64,000 nucleotides of DNA from Enterococcus silesiacus (lineage in GTDB: Bacteria; Bacillota; Bacilli; Lactobacillales; Enterococcaceae). Under the pieces are notes generated by a model. It worked only from the letters and a program-made list of their open reading frames with translations, had not been told where the DNA came from and made no database searches. A program made the translations under genes and the position numbers. Of this stretch, positions 41,601 to 49,896 are shown in pieces (position 1 is the stretch's first letter; every line of letters begins with the position of its first letter). The stretch covers positions 1,178,001-1,242,000 of the forward strand of contig CP013614.1 in the NCBI GenBank assembly GCA_001465115.1, read 5' to 3'.

Positions 41601-42017
41601 TACTTCACTTCTTTTCAAAGCAAACGGAATTTCGCCCTTGTCAGAAGGCATCACAGCGAATAAATGATTTAGATTTTCTTTGATTTCATCTAGATAAAAA
41701 ATTCTTTCGCTATTCATCCTTGCTGTCGAAATCCGCATCAAGTTTTGATAGCCTTTTAAATCTTTTGCGTACAATAATAATTGAGCTGATTGTTCGGACT
41801 TTTGAGGGGTGTATTCTAGCGTTAAACCGATAACCGGCTTGATGTCCGCTTTTTTACACGCTTCGTAGAATTCTATTGCTCCGTGAAGCACATTGATATC
41901 AGCAATTCCTAAAGTCGTATAACCCAATTTTTTTGCTTGCTGCACTAGTTCTTGAATACGAATAGTACTGGAAAGTAATGAGTAGGAAGTAATTGTTGCT
42001 AATTGTGGAAAGGGCAT
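38685..42017 (-). CDS. dnaE: DNA polymerase III alpha subunit, DnaE type
   Basis: Replicative polymerase of 1110 residues; start ATG at 42017 with GGAG 7 bp upstream. The N-terminal PHP domain (about 1-200; GIADINVLHGAIEFYEAC), the catalytic aspartates in PDIDLDIPD (about 378-386), the helix-hairpin-helix region near 800 and a C-terminal OB fold are in order. It is the second polymerase of Firmicutes beside PolC, extending lagging-strand primers. It lies upstream of pfkA-pyk, as in Bacillus. Confidence 0.97.
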   Translation of the reverse strand: MPFPQLATITSYSLLSSTIRIQELVQQAKKLGYTTLGIADINVLHGAIEFYEACKKADIKPVIGLTLEYTPQKSEQSAQLLLYAKDLKGYQNLMRISTARMNSERIFYLDEIKENLNHLFAVMPSDKGEIPFALKRSEVEASESLAQLVQLFDPTAFFAGASFTCNPETDPALFQFYASQNQPLIALQETRYLSREDGFAVKVLAHINEGQQMSLNAEETEIEGPFYLRSQQDAAEQLCIKVNKQAVSNAEKLATDCSVEIPLHQRLLPHYPIPDGKQAGDFLKELCVQKLPERVPDATIEYEERLAKELNIIHTMGFDDYFLIVWDVMAFAHERKIVTGAGRGSAAGSLVSYVLSITDVDPIKYDLLFERFLNPERHSMPDIDLDIPDNRREEVLQYVREKYGHYHMAQIATFGTMAAKMVLRDVARVFGLSQSESNRWSNAVPSALKMTLKTAYTDSKKLVELVNSSETNRLLYDTAVRLEGLPRHVSTHAAGVVISDLDLLDIVPLQPGSNDIFLTQFTMNDVEKIGLLKMDFLGLRNLSIIDDTIKSIKRVYKKELILNQIPLDDDQTLALFRRGETSGVFQFESAGIRNVLRKLGPTSIEDIAAVNALYRPGPMQNIDLFIRRKKGLEPIDYPDAVLEPILRNTYGVIVYQEQIIQVASTMAGFSLGQADILRRAVSKKKKEVLDEERKHFVEGAMNQGHSEEVATTIYDYIERFANYGFNRSHAFAYSFIGFQMAYLKVHYPGAFYAAILHSVRHNPTKIKEYIGEARKNKMAIIQPSINSSQYSFYLNNDNQIMFGFSSLKGIRRDFIQNILDERKERGPFKSFDQFLLRIDRKWLKAENIQPLIAIGAFDELQVNRRQLAVSLDSEIQNIIYSGGSMNLLEDTLKLKEVEIADYSLEEKLEQEEQYLGVYLSGHPTEEFKKTRLAKQVMLVSDVVENQTARLLIYVKDIRVIRTKKGEQMAFVEGDDLTGSLSLTLFPTVFRTLRQNVEKNQVYFVEGKIEKSNYNQELQLLVNQIEKASEIEKSISATTCYLKIIEAKDQKDILQSVHEVIQAHKGNTPVIIYFEKNGKKLVLGAENWIADTVDAKEQLELILGSQNVVFK

Positions 42018-42034
42018 AGGACATCTCCTTTATC

Positions 42035-42052
42035 TGAGGCTGAGACAGAACT
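42035..42052 (+). repeat. Dispersed element GAGGCTGAGACAGAACTG
   Basis: This 18-base segment resembles the GAGGCTGAGACAAAA-type intergenic repeat common in enterococci and listeriae. It has no inverted partner here and lies just upstream of dnaE. Related to 24551, 44061 and 63615. Confidence 0.45.
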
Positions 42053-42217
42053 GTTTAACGTTGAAAATTACTACAATGTTTATTTGGAGTGAATTTCTAA
42101 CGAAAAATCATTCGTAAGATACTCGATTTTAATACTTTTATGATAACCTAACCAATCGATATCTATCTCTGCCATTTATTATGACGCGTTTAAATTGAAA
42201 ACATTACTTTCAATTTC

Positions 42218-42245
42218 TTTACATTTAGAAAAATTGTGCTAAACT
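42218..42245 (+). promoter_or_regulatory. Promoter of the DUF2929 gene
   Basis: TTTACA (42218-42223), a 16-bp spacer and TAAACT (42240-42245) preceded by a TG extended -10. Confidence 0.65.
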
Positions 42246-42269
42246 ATAGCATGAAAAGAGGTGCAATCC

Positions 42270-42461
42270 ATGCGTTACATTCTTGTATTGTTGTGGTCCT
42301 TTTTACTAGGACAAGTGGTCGGATATATCGGTGGTGCCTTAAACGGCGGAACCTACGATTTTATGCTGACAACAATTATATCATTGATTACTGGCGTGAT
42401 TATCTTATTGATTGGTCAATTTGCATTACCAAAAAAAGAAACCACCAAAAGTGTTCAATAA
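42270..42461 (+). CDS. Small membrane protein, DUF2929 (YjzD-like)
   Basis: 63 residues with two membrane helices (about 2-22 and 30-52) and a short basic tail. The ATG at 42270 follows GAGGTG. It sits alone, divergent from dnaE, with its own promoter and terminator. Function unknown. Confidence 0.8.
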   Translation: MRYILVLLWSFLLGQVVGYIGGALNGGTYDFMLTTIISLITGVIILLIGQFALPKKETTKSVQ

Positions 42462-42536
42462 CTAAAAAACGAACAGAGCAGTTTATGTTTGAAGCTAATG
42501 CTTCTTACCGTTTATTGCTTGAAAATCGCACTTATA

Positions 42537-42573
42537 AAAAAACCAGTTACTACAAACATTGTAACTGGTTTTT
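42537..42573. terminator. Bidirectional terminator
   Basis: Arms AAAAACCAGTTAC and GTAACTGGTTTTT (42537-42550, 42561-42573) with T-runs on both strands serve the DUF2929 gene and the convergent MFS gene. Confidence 0.85.
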
Positions 42574-42589
42574 TTATGTTTTCAACTAT

Positions 42590-43786
42590 TTATAGTCTTT
42601 TATTTAAAATTTTGCGGAAATTAAACAATGAAAGACAGATATTTCCTAGGACAAAACAAGCTGTAACAATAAAGACTGCGCTGTAGCCTAAACCATGTGC
42701 AACAGTCGAACCAATCATCGGGCCTAAAACTTGGCCGAAATTACTGAACATTTGATTATAGCTGTATATTCGGCTAACGCCTTCTGATGGTGTAATTTTG
42801 CTAATCAGCGTGTTGATTGACGGCATTAAAGCGCCTGTTGAAAATCCTAAAAAGAAACGTAGCAGTCCCAGTTGAAAAGGCGTCTTTACAAATGCCATCG
42901 GGATGTAACAAATCATTGAAAGTATCAAACCAGCTATTAACACCTTATGATTGCCTATCTTATCTCCAAGTTTCCCTAAGACTGGTGAAGATATGACAGC
43001 AGACACCCCTGCCACCGAAACAATCAATCCACTGATGAATAAAATATTCCCAGTATCCTGACTCAGCGAACAAATATATAACGTCAAAATTGGACTAATA
43101 CTCGTAACGCCAATTTGCAAAATCAAGGTCGTGATAAATAAACCAATCAAAATCGAAACATGATCCATTGTGGAAAAAATTTCTTTTGTGCTAAGTAAAT
43201 CTTTTTTCTCAACTGGTTGGAAATCTTCTTTTACCATAAAAATCGTCAATAATGTCGTGATCAATAACACTACTCCAGTAATAATAAAGACATTTTCCAT
43301 ACCAAACCATTGGGCTAATGCGCCACCCATAGATGGACCGATCAAGTTCCCAGCAATTGCGCCTGTTGAAAGAGTACCTAACGCCCAACCACTTTTTTCT
43401 TTTGGCGCTTGAGATGCGATCATCGCTGTGGCATTAGGAATATAGCCGGAAAGAATACCATTGAAAAAACGCATGATCAACAACCAGTAGACATTCGGTA
43501 CAAACGCTAGTGAACCCATCGTGATTGTCATTCCAGCCGCCGCTCTGATCATCATCAGTTTCCGACCTTTTCGATCTGCTAGATTCCCCCAAATAGGTGC
43601 TACAATTGCAGCTGCAAACGCTGTAACAGCTATCGCCAGTCCTGAAAATAACTCAATTTGATTTTTTGGCGTTCCTAGTTGTTCAACGTAAACAGGTATA
43701 AAGGGCATCACTAAGCTAATACTTGCGCCTGTAAAAAAACAGCCTAACCAAGCAACCATTAAATTCTTTTTCCAATCAATTTTCAT
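42590..43786 (-). CDS. MFS drug:proton antiporter-like exporter
   Basis: 398 residues, twelve membrane helices. Motif A GNLADRKGRKLMM is near residues 69-81 and a motif-C-like G-P segment (LIGPSMGGALAQW) near 150, which mark drug:H+ antiporters of the PmrA/NorA/TetA kind. The ATG at 43786 follows GAGGTG by 9 bp. It has its own promoter. The substrate is unknown. Confidence 0.82.
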   Translation of the reverse strand: MKIDWKKNLMVAWLGCFFTGASISLVMPFIPVYVEQLGTPKNQIELFSGLAIAVTAFAAAIVAPIWGNLADRKGRKLMMIRAAAGMTITMGSLAFVPNVYWLLIMRFFNGILSGYIPNATAMIASQAPKEKSGWALGTLSTGAIAGNLIGPSMGGALAQWFGMENVFIITGVVLLITTLLTIFMVKEDFQPVEKKDLLSTKEIFSTMDHVSILIGLFITTLILQIGVTSISPILTLYICSLSQDTGNILFISGLIVSVAGVSAVISSPVLGKLGDKIGNHKVLIAGLILSMICYIPMAFVKTPFQLGLLRFFLGFSTGALMPSINTLISKITPSEGVSRIYSYNQMFSNFGQVLGPMIGSTVAHGLGYSAVFIVTACFVLGNICLSLFNFRKILNKRL

Positions 43787-43818
43787 CTTAAAGCACACCT
43801 CACAAGTTCTTCACTATT

Positions 43819-43847
43819 ACTATACTCCAAATTCTCTAATCTCTCAA
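43819..43847 (-). promoter_or_regulatory. Promoter of the MFS exporter gene
   Basis: On the minus strand, TTGAGA (43847-43842), a 17-bp spacer and TATAGT (43824-43819). Upstream, 43914-43935 holds an imperfect ATGTA/TACAT palindrome that may be an operator. Confidence 0.75.
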
Positions 43848-43952
43848 AAAATTTTTCTGTAAATAACAATAAAAAGTTTGTGGGAAAAGTTGTTTACAGT
43901 CAAGCGGCCATCATGTACCTGTTTACATACATGTGTTTCTTCCCCAATTAGA

Positions 43953-43995
43953 CTAAAAACCGCCTAATGCATAAAGCGCATTGTGCGGTTTTTAG
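43953..43995 (-). terminator. Terminator of the purine permease gene
   Basis: Arms CTAAAAACCGC (43953-43963) and GCGGTTTTTAG (43985-43995) with further AATGC/GCATT pairing and a T-run on the minus strand. A second small hairpin (GTCAAAAAG/CTTTTTGAC, 44002-44024) lies beside it. It is about 105 bp beyond the permease stop. Confidence 0.75.
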
Positions 43996-44060
43996 GAATT
44001 TGTCAAAAAGACTGACTTTTTGACAACATCTATTTAGATTTTTTGAGGTATTAATAAAAC

Positions 44061-44082
44061 TCAAAGAGTTCTGTCTTAGTCC
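44061..44082 (-). repeat. Dispersed element, reverse copy
   Basis: On the minus strand GGACTAAGACAGAACTCTTT resembles the element at 42035, here within the 3' end of the purine permease transcript. Confidence 0.4.
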
Positions 44083-44099
44083 TTTATTATCTGACGAAC

Positions 44100-45506
44100 T
44101 TATAAGATGGCTAAGATAATAAAATTCAAAATAAATAACGCATTGACGACCCAAAGGATTGGGGAAACTTCATTGAACTTACCTTTTGCTACTTTTACGA
44201 TCGCATAAAAGATAAAACCAGCTGCGATCCCATAAGAAATGCTATAGCATAATCCCATAAAAATCGATGCGAAGAAAGCAGGAACAGCTTCTTCTAAGTT
44301 TGTCCATTCAATGTCTTTAAATGAGGCTAACATCATCACACCTACAAGAATCAATGCCGGAGCCGTTGCTTGTGCTGGAACGATGGCAATTAGTGGTGAA
44401 AATAAACTACTTAAGGCAAATAAAGCGGCTACTACAACAGACGTCAAACCAGTTCGCCCACCAGCGCCAATTCCTGCGGCACTCTCTACATAAGTTGTTG
44501 TATTTGACGTTCCAAAAACAGCCCCAATCGATGTTGCAATCGCATCAGCAAACAGTGCTTTATCCATTTTTGTCGAAAACCCTTTACTATCTTCTAGAGC
44601 CAATTCATCTTCCTTAGAAAAAATACCTGTACGACGACCTGTACCGATAAACGTACCAATCGTATCAAATGTATCTGATAAACTAAACGCAATCACTGTC
44701 ATTAAGACTTGCGGGATTTTTGAGGCATCACTAAACAACGACTGCATCCCGTCAGCTCCAAAAGCTGCACCAAAAGTTGTTCCTAATGCACCAATTGAGC
44801 TTCCCAAAGAATTTTCCTGCCAATTGATTGAAGATAAATGAACAACACCTAATGGAATAGCGATAATCGTAGTCGCTACGATCCCAATCAAAATCGCACC
44901 ACGAACATTTAACACGACTAATACGGTTGTTAAAACTAGACCAATCACGGCCAATATAATTTCTGGATTGTTGAAATTTCCTAAAGCTGGAACAATACTA
45001 TCTCCATTAACAACGCCATTTTTCGGCTCTGCTTGGACTGTAAAATCCAAAAGCTTAGCATTTTTGATTCCTACATAAGCCACAAAAATTCCAATACCAC
45101 CGCCGATTGCATGTTGCATACTTTCCGGGATAGCTTTGATAATCAATTTGCGGATTTTAGTCACGGTAATCAAGACGTTGATCAAACCACAGATAAAGAC
45201 CATCGCCAGTGCTTGCTGCCACGTATAACCTAAACCAAAGACAACAGTGAAGGTGAAAAAAGCGTTAAGCCCCATCCCTGGTGCCTGTGCATAGGGAACA
45301 TTTGCAAAAAGCCCCATGATCAATGTTCCGATGATCGATGCAATAATTGTTGCTAAAAATACTGCCTGAAATGGCATGCCTGTTTGAGATAAAATTGACG
45401 GGTTTACAAATAAAATATAGCTCATTGCAAAAAATGTCGTTACCCCTGCCATCATTTCCGTTGAAATAGTTGTCTTGTTTTCTTTTAATTTGAAAAACTT
45501 TTCCAT
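44100..45506 (-). CDS. Guanine/hypoxanthine permease, AzgA/PbuG type
   Basis: A 468-residue nucleobase transporter of the AzgA-like NCS2 branch (KTTISTEMMAGVTTFFAMSYILFVNPSIL at the N-terminus; SDTFDTIGTFIGTGRRTG and TTTYVESAAGIGAGGRTG in the conserved core). About twelve hydrophobic segments are present. The ATG at 45506 is 12 bp from AGGAG, a little far. The promoter carries a PurBox at -76, so it is a member of the purine regulon together with the purC operon. Confidence 0.92.
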   Translation of the reverse strand: MEKFFKLKENKTTISTEMMAGVTTFFAMSYILFVNPSILSQTGMPFQAVFLATIIASIIGTLIMGLFANVPYAQAPGMGLNAFFTFTVVFGLGYTWQQALAMVFICGLINVLITVTKIRKLIIKAIPESMQHAIGGGIGIFVAYVGIKNAKLLDFTVQAEPKNGVVNGDSIVPALGNFNNPEIILAVIGLVLTTVLVVLNVRGAILIGIVATTIIAIPLGVVHLSSINWQENSLGSSIGALGTTFGAAFGADGMQSLFSDASKIPQVLMTVIAFSLSDTFDTIGTFIGTGRRTGIFSKEDELALEDSKGFSTKMDKALFADAIATSIGAVFGTSNTTTYVESAAGIGAGGRTGLTSVVVAALFALSSLFSPLIAIVPAQATAPALILVGVMMLASFKDIEWTNLEEAVPAFFASIFMGLCYSISYGIAAGFIFYAIVKVAKGKFNEVSPILWVVNALFILNFIILAIL

Positions 45507-45642
45507 GAAATTGTTTCGCTCCTCTATACACCAAAATTTCACCAGGATAACTTAGTCCCCTTTTTAAAAATTTCCTTTTAAAAAGTCAAATTATTTAAAA
45601 AAATATAAGTGCTAGTTCCCTTTTCCTGATGAATACTTTTAA

Positions 45643-45671
45643 AGTATAGGTGAGAGTCGATATTATTTCAA
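45643..45671 (-). promoter_or_regulatory. Promoter of the purine permease gene
   Basis: On the minus strand, TTGAAA (45671-45666), a 17-bp spacer and TATACT (45648-45643). The leader is about 130 bases; no purine-riboswitch core was found in it. Confidence 0.85.
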
Positions 45672-45705
45672 CAAATTATTAACTTTATCAACATTAATTC
45701 TTTTT

Positions 45706-45718
45706 AATGTTCGTGTTT
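45706..45718 (-). promoter_or_regulatory. PurBox of the purine permease gene
   Basis: AAACACGAACATT on the minus strand, centred about 76 bp upstream of the predicted start point. It is the same 13-mer as at 62633-62645. Confidence 0.8.
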
Positions 45719-45738
45719 AAACGCATCGACTTAACATA

Positions 45739-45783
45739 CAAAAAAACTTTACAGCTACAAAATACCCCATGCAACTGTAAAGT
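45739..45783 (-). terminator. Terminator of the 5'-nucleotidase gene
   Basis: Complementary arms ACTTTACAG (45746-45754) and CTGTAAAGT (45775-45783), with a T-run on the minus strand. Confidence 0.8.
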
Positions 45784-45791
45784 ATGATTTT

Positions 45792-48095
45792 CTACAAAAA
45801 TTTTCTTTTTGATAACACAACGAAAGTAGCACTAATAACTGCTAATCCAAATAAAACGGTCGAAATTGATTGTTGTTCACCTGTTTTTGGTAATTCTTTT
45901 TTAGTTCCACTTTCAGAAAGATCTTTTGGTTTTGTTACTTCTGTCAGTACTTCTTTCTTAGGTAAAATCTCTATTTGAAAAACAGCTTTATTCCCTTGCA
46001 GATCGCTTACGATAGCTGTTAATAGCTTTTTCCCTTTGATTTTTAGTGAAGTGACATTAATCTTGATTCGACCTTCCGAATCAGCTTGTTCAACTAAATC
46101 TCCTTTGGGGTCTTCCAATGTCCTTGTCTTAGTCTCAGGTAATTCCCCATCATAAAGTACAATTGTTGCGTTTGGTAATGTAACCCCTCTTAAAAGCTCG
46201 TCATCTTCATACAACGGGTCAAATATAGTCGCTCTTTTAAGCGTTTCTTCCCCTTCACTTGGATCTGGCACTTGCGGATCGGTTGGTCGTAACGGGTCAA
46301 CGAGCTTTTTACGATTCTCAACAGAGGCTGCAATCATTTTTCCAGCCGCTTCTTGGCTTTCGATATAGCCAATGAATGTCTCTGTATCAGGTTGAATCGC
46401 ATTAACTAAGTTGGCTCCAGTAAAGGCTGAAAAACCATCACCACCACCAAATAAAAAGTCATTGATTACAACAAGATATGTCTGATCTGCCTGAATCGGT
46501 GTTCCGTCAGCTTTAAACATTTCATGCACTTTAAACGGTTGTTCCTTATCCTCAGTAGCTACATAAGTATAGTTCAGCCCAGAAATTTGTAAAAAGTACC
46601 GCTCTTCTTCATCGTACTGCTCATTTAATACTTGCTCGATTTGAGAGCCAGTCATTTCTACCACTTGCATGATATTCCCAAATGGCTGTACTGCTTGTGC
46701 AGCTCCCCAGGTAATATCTCGGTTTTCCTCAACTGCCAAATCAGCACGGATCCCGCCATTATTAGTCATAGCAAAATCAGCATTGATTCCTTGGGCCTTA
46801 GCCATGGCCACTTGACCATCTGTAATCAGATTTCCAAGTGGTGATTCCTTCGCTTCATTGACTTCTCTGGTAATCACGCCATTTTCTTTCGCTGTTCCGA
46901 TTTTTTTATTCGTTACAGTCGCCACACGCTCTTCCGCATCTTTTACCGTTGCTTCAACGTTAGCATCCACTTTAGGAACATCTTTTGCAGCTGGATCAAC
47001 TGGTAAAACGCTCGCTTTGGGTGTTTCAATAAAGTCCTTAGTTTCAGGATCAAGGATTCCTTGTAGATCAATATACCCTTTTCCCTGCGCTGTAGACTGG
47101 ACAACCCTTGTTTTATTCACAACACCATTGGTATATTGATGATTATGTGCCGCAAAAAATGCATCTACGCTATTTTCAGGATAAATTTCATTGACCCTAT
47201 CAATGATTTCGGCAGCTTCCCCATTGACTTTCTCTGCTTTACTAGTAGCCGGTATATGCGCTAACACGATGATTGCATTCACACCTTCTTCCTTTAGCTT
47301 ACTAGAATAATAGGCAATCGTTTCAGCTTCATCTAAAAAGTCATATCCTTCGTAATGTTCTTTTAAAACTAAGTTTGGGATTTCTGTAGTGACGACACCG
47401 ATAAACCCAACCTTGACTTTATTATTCGTCGGTCCTACTTCTTTGATTGTATAAGGTTTCCAGTTGAAAGGAATTTCTTCTGTTCCCTTTTTGACTACAT
47501 TACCAATCACGATTTGAGTCTTTGATGCTTCTCGCGGGTAAGCCGTTAAGATACCATAGGGATCATTCAATGGCTTACCACCGATCATGATACGGTTAAA
47601 CTCTTGGAGACCTTCATCAAATTCATGATTACCTAGTGTTCCAACAGAGAAATCCATCTGGTTCAACACTTTGATTGTCGGCTCATCTTGAAGTAAACCA
47701 GAGCTGGCCGGACTTGCGCCAACCATATCGCCAGCCTGCACACGTAATGTTTGAGCACCGTTATTTTTTAAGGCAAACTGTTCTTGCGCTCGATTTAAAT
47801 ACCCCGCCAATAAAGGGGCTGTTCCAGCGTTTGCGATTTTTTTTCCTTCATCATCAAAGAAAGATCCAGTCGTATTTAACGCACCATGAAAATCATTGAT
47901 CCCTAAAATTTGGAATGGGATGTTTTCATTTTCTGATGATTGTTTATTCATTGTTTTAGCTTCGATCGGCAGATTGTTATTCTCTAATCCTCCAACCGTT
48001 TGCGCCTCTACAGCGTTACTAGTCCCAACTAACCCACTGCCTATTCCCCAAATAGTCAATAAAACAGTTAACAAAGAGCCTTGCCACTTTTTCAT
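45792..48095 (-). CDS. Cell-wall-anchored 5'-nucleotidase
   Basis: 767 residues, exported and sortase-linked. There is a signal peptide (about 1-30), an N-terminal metallophosphatase domain with NDFHGAL, GDMVGAS, GNHEFDEG and AHNHQ metal motifs (about 60-330), a C-terminal nucleotidase domain (about 390-590; TNNGGIRADL and FLFGGGDGFSAF), an Ig-like segment (about 640-715) and LPKTG at 735-739 followed by a membrane helix and positive tail. It probably releases nucleosides from extracellular nucleotides. The purine permease lies downstream. Such surface enzymes can also lower host ATP/AMP signals; that is family inference. Confidence 0.93.
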   Translation of the reverse strand: MKKWQGSLLTVLLTIWGIGSGLVGTSNAVEAQTVGGLENNNLPIEAKTMNKQSSENENIPFQILGINDFHGALNTTGSFFDDEGKKIANAGTAPLLAGYLNRAQEQFALKNNGAQTLRVQAGDMVGASPASSGLLQDEPTIKVLNQMDFSVGTLGNHEFDEGLQEFNRIMIGGKPLNDPYGILTAYPREASKTQIVIGNVVKKGTEEIPFNWKPYTIKEVGPTNNKVKVGFIGVVTTEIPNLVLKEHYEGYDFLDEAETIAYYSSKLKEEGVNAIIVLAHIPATSKAEKVNGEAAEIIDRVNEIYPENSVDAFFAAHNHQYTNGVVNKTRVVQSTAQGKGYIDLQGILDPETKDFIETPKASVLPVDPAAKDVPKVDANVEATVKDAEERVATVTNKKIGTAKENGVITREVNEAKESPLGNLITDGQVAMAKAQGINADFAMTNNGGIRADLAVEENRDITWGAAQAVQPFGNIMQVVEMTGSQIEQVLNEQYDEEERYFLQISGLNYTYVATEDKEQPFKVHEMFKADGTPIQADQTYLVVINDFLFGGGDGFSAFTGANLVNAIQPDTETFIGYIESQEAAGKMIAASVENRKKLVDPLRPTDPQVPDPSEGEETLKRATIFDPLYEDDELLRGVTLPNATIVLYDGELPETKTRTLEDPKGDLVEQADSEGRIKINVTSLKIKGKKLLTAIVSDLQGNKAVFQIEILPKKEVLTEVTKPKDLSESGTKKELPKTGEQQSISTVLFGLAVISATFVVLSKRKFL

Positions 48096-48163
48096 TCGTA
48101 TAACTCCTCTTCAATTAATTACAAATACACTTAGCTAAATAGTAACGATTTTCTCACACACTG

Positions 48164-48847
48164 TCAATACAATTTTTCTTGTTTTTCAAGCGGTTCCAAC
48201 CATCTTAAACCAATAATAGCAGCTAATAAAATAGCTTGTAGCATTGTAAACAACAAAATAAAGAATGACTTTTCCAATGACCAATTGAAAAAGATGGTTT
48301 TCAGCGTCTGGAGAGGCTTTGTAAATAAATGAATGCTATGTAAACGATCAAAACGCCCCACATAAATAGCCAAACTAGATAGAATATTAACAATCAAAAA
48401 AATCAAAAAACCTTGCCATTTTCTTTTCAACAAACGTCTTCGATATCCTTCATTGAGAACTGTAAATAAAGTCGCCATCCCTAAAAACCCGTAAACGCAA
48501 ATTCCCACAGTTAATAAGCTAAAAGAAAGCCAAGCAGATAAAGATTGCTCAAATAGTCGGTTCATTCCTTGGTAAATCGATAATGTTTCTAAATGAAAAA
48601 AATCCGTGAATAAATACGGGGCATTTGGATAAAATAGTAACCAGAGTCCTGCTAGTATAAGAAACAATTGATTATTTCTTTGCTGAAAATGCAAACTAAG
48701 TTCAATCGGAAGATAGGCTAAAAAAACATTTAACGCCATAAATTGATAAGTCTTAGCAAAAAACAGCATATACACACAATAAAGTAGAGTCCCTATTCGG
48801 ATCGACCAACGTAACGTAAGATTCACATTTTTCACCGCCTTTTTCAT
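48164..48847 (-). CDS. DUF1361 membrane protein
   Basis: 227 residues with about six membrane helices; LFYPNAPYLFTDFFHLE (about 72-88) is the DUF1361 hallmark. Function unknown. The ATG at 48847 overlaps a TATAAT on the minus strand, so if that is the -10, the true start is probably one of the GTG codons at 48835 or 48826; the latter has AAGGCGGTG before it. It is divergent from the Cof gene. Confidence 0.75.
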   Translation of the reverse strand: MKKAVKNVNLTLRWSIRIGTLLYCVYMLFFAKTYQFMALNVFLAYLPIELSLHFQQRNNQLFLILAGLWLLFYPNAPYLFTDFFHLETLSIYQGMNRLFEQSLSAWLSFSLLTVGICVYGFLGMATLFTVLNEGYRRRLLKRKWQGFLIFLIVNILSSLAIYVGRFDRLHSIHLFTKPLQTLKTIFFNWSLEKSFFILLFTMLQAILLAAIIGLRWLEPLEKQEKLY

Positions 48848-48953
48848 TATAGTGTATCATAAAGAAATTTCTTTCTAAAATTTTCTTGAAAACTTGTCAT
48901 TCTGCTATTTTATGCTAGACTAAGTTAAAGAAAACTTTCCGGGAGGAACGATT

Positions 48954-49763
48954 TTGAAAAAATTAATTGCAATCGACTTAGATGGTACCACTTTAAATGC
49001 ACAATCACTCATTACTGAAACAACTGAAAAAGCGCTGAAAAAAGCAATGGCGCACGGGCACTACGTCAGTATCGTGACTGGACGCCCTTATCGAATGAGC
49101 GGTCAATTCTACCGCCAATTAGGCTTAGCAACACCCATGGTCAATTTTAATGGTGCACTTGTTCATATGCCTGAAAAACAATGGGCAGATGAAAAAGAAA
49201 CTGGAATACAACGAGACTTAGTTTTTGATATTTTGGCTCAAAAGAAAGCCTTGAATCTTGATTTTGTCGCTGCTGAAAATAAAGAGACATTTTACATTGA
49301 TACTTTGGATTACTTTGATTCGGCATTCTTTGCCTCTGAAGCTACACCAAGCAATCTTTTAACTGCTAAAAATTTGATTACGGACCCAACATCAATGATG
49401 GTCCGGACTTCAAAAGATCAAGCAGCACTCGTATCTGACTCTTTAATGAAGCAATATGGAGAGTATGTAGATGTTAGAACTTGGGGTGGACCTACCCCCA
49501 TTTTGGAAATCGTCTCTAAAGGGATACAAAAAGCCAAAGGTGTGGAGCAAGTCGCTAAGTATTTAGATGTAAAGCGTTCAGATATTATTGCATTTGGCGA
49601 TGAACATAACGATGAAGAAATGTTAGATTACGTTGGTTGGGGCGTTGCTATGAAAAACGCGACTGATAAGATCAAATCCGTCGCTAATGACGTTACTGAC
49701 AAAAACAATGATGAAGACGGCTTAGCCGATTATCTAGAACGGTATTTAGAGTTAAATGATTAG
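48954..49763 (+). CDS. Cof-type HAD-IIB phosphatase
   Basis: 269 residues. Catalytic D8-x-D10 in IAIDLDGTTLN, the SIVTGRPY threonine motif II, and the C-terminal FGDEHNDEEML metal motif near residues 222-232 are all present, with a type IIB cap between. The start is TTG at 48954, with GGAGG 7 bp upstream. Sugar phosphates or flavin/pyridoxal phosphates are common substrates; the actual one cannot be read. Confidence 0.9.
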   Translation: MKKLIAIDLDGTTLNAQSLITETTEKALKKAMAHGHYVSIVTGRPYRMSGQFYRQLGLATPMVNFNGALVHMPEKQWADEKETGIQRDLVFDILAQKKALNLDFVAAENKETFYIDTLDYFDSAFFASEATPSNLLTAKNLITDPTSMMVRTSKDQAALVSDSLMKQYGEYVDVRTWGGPTPILEIVSKGIQKAKGVEQVAKYLDVKRSDIIAFGDEHNDEEMLDYVGWGVAMKNATDKIKSVANDVTDKNNDEDGLADYLERYLELND

Positions 49764-49772
49764 TAAGTTTTT

Positions 49773-49815
49773 AATGACTGGAACAAAGCCTTGTGCTTTA
49801 TTCCAGTCATTTTTA
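49773..49815 (+). terminator. Terminator of the Cof gene
   Basis: Arms AATGACTGGAA (49773-49783) and TTCCAGTCATT (49801-49811), inner AAAGC/GCTTT pairing, and a following T-run. Confidence 0.85.
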
Positions 49816-49825
49816 TTTTGCACCT

Positions 49826-49854
49826 TTGACAAAACTAAAAGCTCTTGTTAAAAT
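49826..49854 (+). promoter_or_regulatory. Promoter of the radical-SAM repair pair
   Basis: TTGACA (49826-49831), a 17-bp spacer and TAAAAT (49849-49854). Confidence 0.85.
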
Positions 49855-49855
49855 A

Positions 49856-49869
49856 AGAACATACGTTCT
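49856..49869. promoter_or_regulatory. LexA (SOS) box
   Basis: AGAAC-ATAC-GTTCT is a perfect match to the Gram-positive LexA core GAAC-N4-GTTC. It starts 1 bp after the -10, so LexA would block initiation. Confidence 0.8.
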
Positions 49870-49896
49870 GTTTTTATTTAGAAATGAGGGATTGGA

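Noticed and set aside
45507..45640. Purine riboswitch in the permease leader
   Set aside because: The conserved core of the purine aptamer could not be found; control is better explained by the PurBox.
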